17,369 nt of DNA from NCBI GenBank assembly GCA_937988885.1, contig CALKHR010000176.1, positions 1-17,369 of the forward strand, read 5' to 3'. Each line of letters opens with the position of its first letter. The first letter of the stretch is position 1. The notes under the pieces are model-generated. The model had not been told where the DNA came from. It worked only from the letters and a program-made list of their open reading frames with translations, and searched no databases. The DNA is from an uncultured Roseiflexaceae bacterium. Lineage in GTDB: Bacteria; Chloroflexota; Chloroflexia; Chloroflexales; Roseiflexaceae. The position numbers were made by a program, and so were the translations under genes. This document shows, in pieces, positions 1 to 6,007 of this stretch.

Positions 1-654
1 TCACGCATGATGCTCAAGTGCTTTCTCAGCACGCCATTTGATGCCTTGTAACATCTTGCGCTCCATCACGAAGTGCAGCGGCTCGGTGATGATCTGCCAA
101 ATCAGGAAGTTGCTGAGCGTCGATGGATAATCGCCACGAGATCGAACGATCAGACGCGTGGTCTGCTCGTCGATCGGCTGCAAGTAGAACGTCCAGCTAT
201 GCGCGCCGAGCTTCGGATCTACATCACCGAGCACTAAGGCGCGGCCCGGAATGATCTCGGCGACAGGGAAGGACGGGTAGCCTGGCGGGCCAAGCCGTAT
301 GACGTCGCCCACTTTCAGATCGAGCAGTTCAGGGATGATTTGGTCCGCGCTGTGGATGTCGCATCCCACCAGATTCTCAGCCCAATCGTAGCTGTACAGC
401 CCACCACGGCCTTGCCCAAGCTGTACGAGCCAGGGCCAGACCGCCGTGGTTGGCGCGGCGATGGTGATAGCACGAGTCGATTGGGTGCGTGGCTGTGGAA
501 CGATCTCATCGCCGGGCAGCGGTTGCGCCACCTCTGCATCTGTGGCTCCCCAGCGGTTGTACCAAGGCCGCACCTTGAGCCAATAGGCGAACCCGGACCC
601 GGCCAACGCAACCAGACTCGTTATCCAAAAAGTTGATCGTTTGGTGCGAACCAT
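1..654 (-). CDS. SRPBCC-fold (polyketide cyclase/START-like) protein with N-terminal membrane anchor
   Basis: The 217-residue product starts with a basic stretch (MVRTKRS) followed by one hydrophobic segment at about residues 8-26, which reads as a signal anchor. The remainder has the pattern of an SRPBCC/START-like ligand-binding domain: 'AITIAAPTTAVWPWLVQLGQGRGGLYSYDWAENL' near residues 60-95, 'GDVDPKLGAHSWTFYLQPIDEQTTRLIVRSRGDY' later, and a long C-terminal helix. The family binds hydrophobic ligands; no ligand can be named here. I chose the ATG at 654 because AAAGGAG (minus strand, 662-668 region) lies about 8 nt upstream of it; the in-frame ATG at 660 is only 2 nt from that site and the further upstream codons overlap the preceding gene. 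The gene follows the secreted protein at 669-1559 by 14 nt, with its ribosome site next to that gene's stop codon, so the two are probably co-transcribed. The stop codon (TCA on plus) occupies bases 1-3, so the gene is complete. Confidence 0.8.
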   Translation of the reverse strand: MVRTKRSTFWITSLVALAGSGFAYWLKVRPWYNRWGATDAEVAQPLPGDEIVPQPRTQSTRAITIAAPTTAVWPWLVQLGQGRGGLYSYDWAENLVGCDIHSADQIIPELLDLKVGDVIRLGPPGYPSFPVAEIIPGRALVLGDVDPKLGAHSWTFYLQPIDEQTTRLIVRSRGDYPSTLSNFLIWQIITEPLHFVMERKMLQGIKWRAEKALEHHA

Positions 655-668
655 GAGCATAGCTCCTT

Positions 669-1559
669 TCAACGATCCGGGCCTTGTACATGACGCCACT
701 GGTAGTAGTGCTGGCCGACGTTGCCCATCTCTACCCGCCAGTTCGGCGGATTGGCCGGGTTATAGGTCAGCACTCGGCGCTCGAAGACTTGGAAGAGGAT
801 CGGGCGCTCCACGCCGCCCACTTGGGTTTTCACCCAGTAGGCTCCGGTCACCGGCAGGCCAAAGACGAACAGCGGATCGTAGAGTTGCTCGCGGACATAG
901 CGCCCATCGACATAGACCAAGCCCTGTTGGTTCATAAAATCGATGAACACCTTGGCCACGCCGTGGTTGTTCTCGCCACGAACTAGGATCGTTCCTCCAT
1001 CGTTGACATAATCGTTGAAGCCAGTGATGGTGCCATCGCGATTGATCATGCCGGTGGCTGGTTTGCCGAGATCGGAGGTGTTGACTTGGCCGGGGCTTTG
1101 GTAGTACGGCAGGAGATCGGCGTAGGTTGGCCAGTGGTTTGGGTCGCCGATCGCCGAGATCTTGGCGGGTGAGTGTGCTTCAAACTGGGTGTAGCCGATC
1201 TGGATCTGCCCGGTCATCATCTCGATCGGTAGCAGCCCGTTTGTAATGAACCAGGACAACGATGGGTCGGCGGAGGGATCGTTGATCTCCATCCGAGCTT
1301 TATCGAAGTACAGCACATCACGCTGCCCGCCGGGCGCCTCGGCGTATGGCTCTTGCTGAACGGGCGTCCCCAGAACGATCGAACTGACCAGACCGCCCCA
1401 GGTCCAAGAGCGGGCGACGACTTGCTTATCGATTGGCAGATCGGTGCGTTCCCAGAGACGCCGGAATGCGACGCGCGAATCGATAGCCGCTTGTGCTGGG
1501 GCGACAACGAGCATGACCACCGCCAGCAGGGTTATCAGCGAAAGATAGAGCCGTCTCAT
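669..1559 (-). CDS. Secreted hypothetical protein of a Chloroflexota-type family
   Basis: The product has 296 residues. The N-terminus (MRRLYLSLITLLAVVMLVVAPAQA|A) is a textbook Sec signal peptide with an AQA-A type cleavage site near residue 24, so the mature protein is exported; there is no lipobox cysteine. The mature part contains 'AFRRLWERTDLPI', 'RSWTWGG', 'PGGQRDVLYFDKARMEI', 'LLPIEMMTGQIQIGY' and the end 'ERRVLTYNPANPPNWRVEMGNVGQHYYQWR'. I recall this arrangement from many uncharacterised Chloroflexi exported proteins, where it stands alone or precedes other extracellular domains; no enzymatic function is known to me. The start at 1559 has a strong site (AAAGGAGGAG, about 5 nt upstream). 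The longer reading frame starting at 1679 lacks a signal and crosses the palindrome at 1606-1640, so I reject it. It is the first gene of a likely two-gene unit with the SRPBCC protein. Confidence 0.8.
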   Translation of the reverse strand: MRRLYLSLITLLAVVMLVVAPAQAAIDSRVAFRRLWERTDLPIDKQVVARSWTWGGLVSSIVLGTPVQQEPYAEAPGGQRDVLYFDKARMEINDPSADPSLSWFITNGLLPIEMMTGQIQIGYTQFEAHSPAKISAIGDPNHWPTYADLLPYYQSPGQVNTSDLGKPATGMINRDGTITGFNDYVNDGGTILVRGENNHGVAKVFIDFMNQQGLVYVDGRYVREQLYDPLFVFGLPVTGAYWVKTQVGGVERPILFQVFERRVLTYNPANPPNWRVEMGNVGQHYYQWRHVQGPDR

Positions 1560-1980
1560 ATGCTCCTCCTTTGTTCTGTTGCATCGCCCAAACAGCCATA
1601 GACAACAACTCGTCAATTGCCCGTGGCAACTGACGAGTTGAACGTATGAGTGAAATGTGTCGGTTGTCTCGGTTTGCAATCTCTGCTCATCATATTGGTA
1701 TTGTATGGTGGCTCAACAGCATTGGGAGAAAGGATTTCTTCGCTTCGAGAGAAAGAATCTTCACTATGCTAGCGCTCAACATATCCTCGATGACTTTAAC
1801 GTCCCGCTTAGTTAAGAAATCTTCCTTTGGTGAATAGATTGTTTTTCTCCACGCGCCATTGCCTTCGCTATGATGAACACACATTGATGACCGTGCTGCA
1901 ACATCGTTGTCATCCCTCTTTCGCTGTGCAGGTCACCAACGTATCTCCTTTCGTCGGTGATAGTTATTAAGGGCAACGAT
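1560..1980. other. Divergent intergenic region between the minus-strand pair and hoxE
   Basis: This 421-bp region separates two divergent transcription units, so it should hold both promoters. It is visibly richer in A/T than its surroundings. The clearest element is the palindrome at 1606-1640. I see no convincing -35/-10 pair; the best single box is TATGAT at 1869-1874 (plus strand), without a good -35 partner. A minus-strand frame at 1884-1690 could encode 64 residues (central part 'FLTKRDVKVIEDMLSAS'), but it has no ribosome site and no family that I recognise, so I leave it uncalled. Confidence 0.5.
1606..1640. promoter_or_regulatory. 35-nt near-perfect palindrome, candidate operator or leader hairpin
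   Basis: CAACTCGTCA at 1606-1615 is exactly inverted as TGACGAGTTG at 1631-1640. Inside it TTGCC (1617-1621) pairs with GGCAA (1625-1629) around a 3-nt loop (CGT); the only mismatch is A1616 against C1630. It lies 47-81 nt upstream of the start of the secreted-protein gene on the minus strand. No T-tract follows on either strand, so it is not a standard intrinsic terminator. It could be a dimeric-regulator operator or a hairpin in the leader of the minus-strand transcript. Confidence 0.6.
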
Positions 1981-2505
1981 ATGACTGCTCCGAAAACTGC
2001 ACGAAAGCCCACAACTTCTGCCAAGCAGCACCCCAGCGGCGATAACCGCTTCAAGATCCTGGAGGCGACGATGAAGCGCCACCAGTATCAGCCCGACGCG
2101 CTGATCGAGGTGCTTCATAAGGCGCAGGAGTTGTTTGGCTACCTCTCGAACGATCTCCTGCTCATGATCGCTCACAGCCTCCGGCTGCCGCCGAGCCGCG
2201 TCTACGGCGTAGCCACCTTCTATCACTTCTTCTCGCTCGCACCGCAGGGCCAGCATAGCTGCGCCATCTGCTTGGGCACCGCCTGCTATGTGAAGGGCGC
2301 CGCAGCGCTGCTGGCCTCCGTGGAGCACGAGGCGGGGATCAAGGCTGGCGACACGACAGCGGACAATCGGCTCTCGCTGATGACCGCGCGCTGTTTGGGT
2401 GCCTGCGGCATTGCGCCCGCTGTGGTGATCGACGGCGAAGTCGCCGGAAACGTCTCTACCGAGCAGTTGGTCGCGCAGATTCGTGAGATGCTCCGTGAAT
2501 CGTAA
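1981..2505 (+). CDS. hoxE: HoxE, [2Fe-2S] diaphorase subunit of bidirectional [NiFe]-hydrogenase
   Basis: The 174-residue product belongs to the NuoE/HoxE family (24-kDa complex I subunit type), with a helical N-terminal part ('ALIEVLHKAQELFGYLS', 'LRLPPSRVYGVATFYHFFSL') and a thioredoxin-like [2Fe-2S] domain. The four cluster ligands are visible as C97-x4-C102 (CLGTAC) and C138-x3-C142 (CLGAC). HoxE is an electron-transfer subunit of the NAD(P)-linked diaphorase HoxEFU. I chose the ATG at 1981 because AAGGG at 1969-1973 lies 7 nt upstream; a GTG at 1957 in frame would add eight residues but has no ribosome site. It is the first gene of the hox operon and is followed by 90 nt with heptad repeats before hoxF. 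NuoE alone is excluded by the hoxF-(x)-hoxU-hoxY-hoxH genes that follow. Confidence 0.93.
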   Translation: MTAPKTARKPTTSAKQHPSGDNRFKILEATMKRHQYQPDALIEVLHKAQELFGYLSNDLLLMIAHSLRLPPSRVYGVATFYHFFSLAPQGQHSCAICLGTACYVKGAAALLASVEHEAGIKAGDTTADNRLSLMTARCLGACGIAPAVVIDGEVAGNVSTEQLVAQIREMLRES

Positions 2506-2580
2506 ACCGTAAGCCGTTACAACCGCGCATCTCAATACGCAATGTTGCTTATGATTTATGGTTTACGCTTTACACTTTGA
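2501..2580 (+). repeat. Degenerate heptad repeats forming an inverted repeat between hoxE and hoxF
   Basis: On the left side are GTAAACC (2502-2508) and GTAAGCC (2509-2515), followed by GTTACAA. On the right are TGCTTAT, GATTTAT, GGTTTAC, GCTTTAC and ACTTTGA in unbroken 7-nt register (2546-2580). The right-hand set is the reverse complement of the left-hand type. CGTAAACC (2501-2508) pairs exactly with GGTTTACG (2560-2567), and the stem extends to 13 pairs if two G-U pairs are allowed (2501-2513 with 2555-2567). The first copy includes the hoxE stop codon, and the structure ends before the hoxF ribosome site (GAGG, 2585-2588). Confidence 0.6.
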
Positions 2581-2595
2581 GAATGAGGCAAACGT

Positions 2596-4206
2596 ATGGA
2601 TCTGGCCGAACTACAGGAGATCGCTGCGCAGGAGCGCCAGGCGCGCAAGCCGATCCGCATCCGCTGCTGCATGGCGGCTGGCTGCCTTTCCTCCAACGCA
2701 CAGTCCGTCAAACAACAGCTTGAAGCCGCCATCACCGAGGCTGGCTTGGAGGAACAGGTGGAAGTGTGTGGGGTCGGTTGTATGCGCCTGTGCAGCCAAG
2801 GCCCGCTGGTGCAGGTCGATCCTGAGGGCACGCTCTACGCCAATGTGACGCCAGAGGATGCTCCGACGGTGCTCGCTGCCATCAAAGGTTCGGATGATGG
2901 CGCGCTGAAGCAGATCGATCCGTCGCTCCCGTTTTTCTCACAACAACTCCCGATCGTCTTGGAGAACAGCGGCCAGATCGATCCCGAGCGGATCGAGTCG
3001 TACATCGCCGCTGGTGGCTATCAAGCGCTCTACCACGCGCTGCACGAGATGACGCCGAGTGAGGTGCTTGAGGAGATCACCCGCAGCGGGCTGCGTGGAC
3101 GTGGCGGCGCGGGGTACCCGACTGGCCTCAAGTGGGCCACGGTCGCCAAGTCGATCGGCGAGCGCAAGTTTGTGGTCTGCAACGGCGACGAGGGCGACCC
3201 GGGCGCGTTTATGGACCGCAGCGTGCTTGAGAGCGATCCGCACCGCATCCTGGAGGGCATGGCCATCGCCGCCTATGCGATCGGCGCTACCCAGGGCTAC
3301 GCCTATGTGCGCGGCGAATATCCCCTCGCGATCCGCAGGTTAGAGCTGGCCATCCGCCAAGCGAAGAAGCACGGGCTGTTGGGCAGCCAGATCTTCGATT
3401 CGGGCTTCGACTTCCGGGTCGATATCCGTATTGGCGCAGGAGCGTTCGTGTGTGGCGAGGAGACGGCGCTGATGGCCTCGATCGAGGGCAAGCGCGGCAC
3501 GCCACGCCCCCGCCCGCCCTACCCCGCCGAGCACGGCCTGTGGGGCTTCCCAACGCTGATCAACAATGTCGAGACTTTCGCCAATATCGCGCCGATCATC
3601 CGCAATGGCGCCGATTGGTTCGCCAATATCGGCACCGAGAAGAGCAAGGGTACAAAGGTCTTCGCCTTGGCCGGGCAGATCCGCAACACTGGCCTGATCG
3701 AGGTGCCGATGGGCACCACCCTGCGCCAGATCGTTGAGGAACTGGGTGGCGGAGCGCCGCAAGGCTCGGTGAAGGCCGTGCAGACCGGCGGGCCATCCGG
3801 CGGCTGTATCCCCGCCAGCCTTCTCGACACCCCCGTCGATTACGACTCGCTGGCGCAGGTCGGCTCGATCATGGGCTCGGGCGGCATGATCGTGATGGAT
3901 GAGACCACCAGCATGGTCGATGTCGCGCACTACTTTATGGAGTTCTGCCGCGATGAGTCATGCGGCAAGTGTATCCCCTGCCGTGTTGGCACTGTGCAGC
4001 TAGAGCGGCTGCTGTCGAAGATCCGCGCTGGTCAAGCGACTTGGCAGGATCTCGAGCAACTCAAAGAGCTGTGCAAGATGGTTCAGCAGACCAGCCTGTG
4101 CGGCCTCGGCCAGTCCGCGCCCAATCCAGTGCTCAGCACGTTGCGCTATTTCCACGACGAGTACGAGGCTTTGCTTAAGGAACCGATCAGTATGACTGCC
4201 GAGTGA
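2596..4206 (+). CDS. hoxF: HoxF, NAD(P)-binding FMN/[4Fe-4S] diaphorase subunit
   Basis: The 536-residue protein has the HoxF architecture. First comes an N-terminal thioredoxin-like [2Fe-2S] domain (C25-x4-C30 and C62-x3-C66). Next is the NuoF-type FMN/NADH domain: GRGGAGYPTGLKW at 168-180, NGDEGDPGAFMDR at 196-208 and GAGAFVCGEETAL at 280-292. An SLBB domain follows, then the C-terminal [4Fe-4S] site (C456, C459, C462 in ESCGKCIPC, and C502 in SLCGLGQ). It oxidises or reduces NAD(P)H via FMN and passes electrons to HoxE/HoxU. All expected ligands are present, so it should be functional. The ATG at 2596 has GAGG 7 nt upstream. The next gene is not hoxU but a nitroreductase-like gene starting 13 nt after the stop. 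Confidence 0.95.
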   Translation: MDLAELQEIAAQERQARKPIRIRCCMAAGCLSSNAQSVKQQLEAAITEAGLEEQVEVCGVGCMRLCSQGPLVQVDPEGTLYANVTPEDAPTVLAAIKGSDDGALKQIDPSLPFFSQQLPIVLENSGQIDPERIESYIAAGGYQALYHALHEMTPSEVLEEITRSGLRGRGGAGYPTGLKWATVAKSIGERKFVVCNGDEGDPGAFMDRSVLESDPHRILEGMAIAAYAIGATQGYAYVRGEYPLAIRRLELAIRQAKKHGLLGSQIFDSGFDFRVDIRIGAGAFVCGEETALMASIEGKRGTPRPRPPYPAEHGLWGFPTLINNVETFANIAPIIRNGADWFANIGTEKSKGTKVFALAGQIRNTGLIEVPMGTTLRQIVEELGGGAPQGSVKAVQTGGPSGGCIPASLLDTPVDYDSLAQVGSIMGSGGMIVMDETTSMVDVAHYFMEFCRDESCGKCIPCRVGTVQLERLLSKIRAGQATWQDLEQLKELCKMVQQTSLCGLGQSAPNPVLSTLRYFHDEYEALLKEPISMTAE

Positions 4207-4219
4207 AAGGAGGATGACA

Positions 4220-4669
4220 ATGGCATTGGCGACAACCGACAAACAAGTAAGCCCGTTTATGAGTTGGTTGCTGAACTCGCCGCTGCACAGCCTACTTAGC
4301 AACCAGATCATGCTGATCACCGTGACCGGGAAAGCCACTGGTACGCGCTATACGCTGCCCGTCAACTACGTGTGCGACAGCGATGATCTGGTCATCAGCA
4401 GCCGTGCCGACCGACGTTGGTGGCGCAACCTGCGCGGCGGCGCGTCGGTGGAGTTGCTGCTGCAGCGCGAGCGGTGGCGCGGGCATGCCGAGGTCATCGA
4501 AGGATCGGCGGTCATGGATACACTTCTTCGTTCTCCAGCGCTTGCAAAAGGGCTGTCTATCAAGCTTCGCGACGACGGCCAGGAGCAGACTCCTGTGCAG
4601 CGGGTGCTGATTCGCATCGGCTGCTTGGAACCGCTTTCGGTTGAGGCGGAGCAACACCAAGGGAGATAG
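4220..4669 (+). CDS. Nitroreductase/quinone-reductase-like protein (deazaflavin-dependent DDN-type split beta-barrel)
   Basis: The product has 149 residues. The motifs 'TGKATGTRYTLPVNYV' (36-51) and 'ISSRADRRWWRNLRGGASVELLL' (59-81) match what I know of the DUF385/DDN family, which reduces quinones or nitro compounds with F420H2 in Actinobacteria; other homologues bind FMN or have no known cofactor. The cofactor is therefore not certain here. The ATG at 4220 is preferred because AAAGGAGG (4206-4213) ends 6 nt before it; the in-frame ATG at 4214 directly abuts that site. The gene starts 13 nt after hoxF and ends 3 nt before hoxU, so it is embedded in the hox operon and must be co-transcribed. 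Its position suggests an electron-transfer or protective role linked to the diaphorase, but this is inference only. It is not a standard hox gene. Confidence 0.78.
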   Translation: MALATTDKQVSPFMSWLLNSPLHSLLSNQIMLITVTGKATGTRYTLPVNYVCDSDDLVISSRADRRWWRNLRGGASVELLLQRERWRGHAEVIEGSAVMDTLLRSPALAKGLSIKLRDDGQEQTPVQRVLIRIGCLEPLSVEAEQHQGR

Positions 4670-4672
4670 CAT

Positions 4673-5380
4673 ATGGCGGTCCAAACGCTCACTATCGATG
4701 GCAAGCTCGTCAGCGCTCGTGAGGACGAAACGGTGCTAGACGTGGCGCGCGAGGCTGGCATCAACATCCCCACGCTCTGTCACCTCGATGGCTTGTCGGA
4801 TGTTGGGGCGTGTCGGCTCTGTTTGGTGGAGGTCGCTGGCAGCGACAAGCTGCAACCGGCCTGCGTCCTGCGGGCGCGCGAGGGCATGGAGGTGTTCACG
4901 GACACCGAGCGGCTACGCGCGTATCGCCGCATGATCCTCGAACTGCTGTTCACCGAGGGCAACCACGTCTGTTCCGTCTGCGTCGCCAACGGCCACTGCG
5001 AACTGCAAAACCTGGCGGTCGAGCTTGGGATGGATCATGTGCGCTACGAGTATCTGTTCCCCGAACGGGCGGTGGATATCTCGCATGCACGCTTCGGCAT
5101 CGACCTCAACCGCTGTGTGCTCTGCACCCGCTGCGTGCGAGTCTGCGATGAGGTTGAGGGCGCGCACACCTGGGATGTCGCCGGACGCGGCATCAATGCC
5201 ACGCTGATCACGGACCTCAAGCAGCCGTGGGGTGAGGCCCTGAGTTGTACCTCGTGCGGCAAGTGCGTGTTAGCTTGCCCCACAGGCTCGATCTTCTATA
5301 AAGGCTCGACGGTGGCCGAGATGGAGCGCGACCCCTCGCGGATCGCCTTTATCGTGCAGGCCCGCGAGAAACGTTGGTGA
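4673..5380 (+). CDS. hoxU: HoxU, iron-sulfur diaphorase subunit
   Basis: The 235-residue product corresponds to the N-terminal part of NuoG. An N-terminal ferredoxin domain binds [2Fe-2S] through C36, C47, C50 and C64. A His-Cys3 type [4Fe-4S] site follows (H98, C100, C103, C109 in 'HVCSVCVANGHC'), then a two-cluster ferredoxin module (C148, C151, C154, C158 and C192, C195, C198, C202). It carries electrons between HoxF and the hydrogenase dimer HoxYH. Length and ligand set are typical of HoxU. GGGAG at 4661-4665 lies 7 nt before the ATG and within the end of the preceding nitroreductase-like gene, so translation of the two is probably coupled. The stop at 5378-5380 is 4 nt before the ATG of hoxY. 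Confidence 0.95.
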   Translation: MAVQTLTIDGKLVSAREDETVLDVAREAGINIPTLCHLDGLSDVGACRLCLVEVAGSDKLQPACVLRAREGMEVFTDTERLRAYRRMILELLFTEGNHVCSVCVANGHCELQNLAVELGMDHVRYEYLFPERAVDISHARFGIDLNRCVLCTRCVRVCDEVEGAHTWDVAGRGINATLITDLKQPWGEALSCTSCGKCVLACPTGSIFYKGSTVAEMERDPSRIAFIVQAREKRW

Positions 5381-5384
5381 TGTG

Positions 5385-5930
5385 ATGGAGAAGCTACGAC
5401 TTGCGACGATCTGGATGGGCGGCTGCTCGGGCTGCCATATGTCGTTCCTCGACTTGGACGAGTGGCTGATCGACCTGGCCGCTCGGGTGGACGTGGTGTT
5501 CAGCCCGCTGGCCGATGTGAAAGAGTACCCATCCAATGTCGATGTGGCGCTGGTCGAGGGCGCGATCGCCAATCAGGAGCACCTGGAGATGATCTGTCGG
5601 GTGCGCGAACGCACGCGGGTGCTGGTCTCCTTCGGCGATTGCGCTGTCACTGGCAACGTCACCGCGCTGCGCAACCCACTGGGAGCAGCCGAGTCGATCC
5701 TGCAGCGTGTCTACGTCGAGGGCGCCGATCTGCACGGCCAACTCCCCGATAAGGAGGGCATCGTGCCGCGTCTGCTCGATCGGGTGGTGCCCGTGCATGC
5801 GGTTGTGCCCGTCGATGCGTACCTGCCCGGCTGCCCGCCGTCGGCCCAGCGCATCCGAGCGGTGCTGGAGCAGATCTTGGCTGGCGAGCCGCTGCGCATC
5901 GAAGGGCGCGAGATGATGAAGTTCGGATAG
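5385..5930 (+). CDS. hoxY: HoxY, small subunit of bidirectional [NiFe]-hydrogenase
   Basis: The 181-residue product is a short [NiFe]-hydrogenase small subunit that keeps only the proximal [4Fe-4S] cluster: C14 and C17 (GGCSGCHMSF), C86 (FGDCAVTGN) and C150 (LPGCPPSA). It has no Tat signal and no medial or distal cluster domain, as expected for the cytoplasmic group 3d enzyme. It transfers electrons between the HoxH active site and HoxU. The ATG at 5385 is chosen; a GTG at 5382 directly before it would add one residue. The ribosome site is weak (GGTGA, 5376-5380, overlapping the hoxU stop), so translation is probably coupled to hoxU. The gene is followed by 77 nt with two hairpins before hoxH. 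Confidence 0.94.
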   Translation: MEKLRLATIWMGGCSGCHMSFLDLDEWLIDLAARVDVVFSPLADVKEYPSNVDVALVEGAIANQEHLEMICRVRERTRVLVSFGDCAVTGNVTALRNPLGAAESILQRVYVEGADLHGQLPDKEGIVPRLLDRVVPVHAVVPVDAYLPGCPPSAQRIRAVLEQILAGEPLRIEGREMMKFG

Positions 5931-5954
5931 CAGGTTGTTTGTGTTGCATGTTAC

Positions 5955-5989
5955 TTGGTGCGTTTCGCACCAGTTCTCTGCGTTCAGAG
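5955..5989 (+). promoter_or_regulatory. Two tandem intercistronic hairpins between hoxY and hoxH
   Basis: GGTGCG (5957-5962) pairs with CGCACC (5966-5971) around a TTT loop; T5956-A5972 and T5955-G5973 extend the stem to 8 pairs. Two bases later CTCTG (5976-5980) pairs with CAGAG (5985-5989) around CGTT. No U-run follows, so full termination is unlikely. The hairpins end 7 nt before the putative hoxH ribosome site (AGAGGTG, 5996-6002 region). They may set the hoxY/hoxH expression ratio or act as an mRNA-processing or stability element. Confidence 0.6.
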
Positions 5990-6007
5990 CGCATTAGAGG
6001 TGTGGCT

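Noticed and set aside
3340..3930. 196-codon minus-strand frame opposite hoxF
   Set aside because: It overlaps the FMN/NADH domain of hoxF entirely and shows no independent signals.
5939..6007. Upstream start for hoxH (23 extra residues)
   Set aside because: The extra codons span the two hairpins and lack family similarity; the ATG at 6008 has its own ribosome site and fits the usual HoxH N-terminus.
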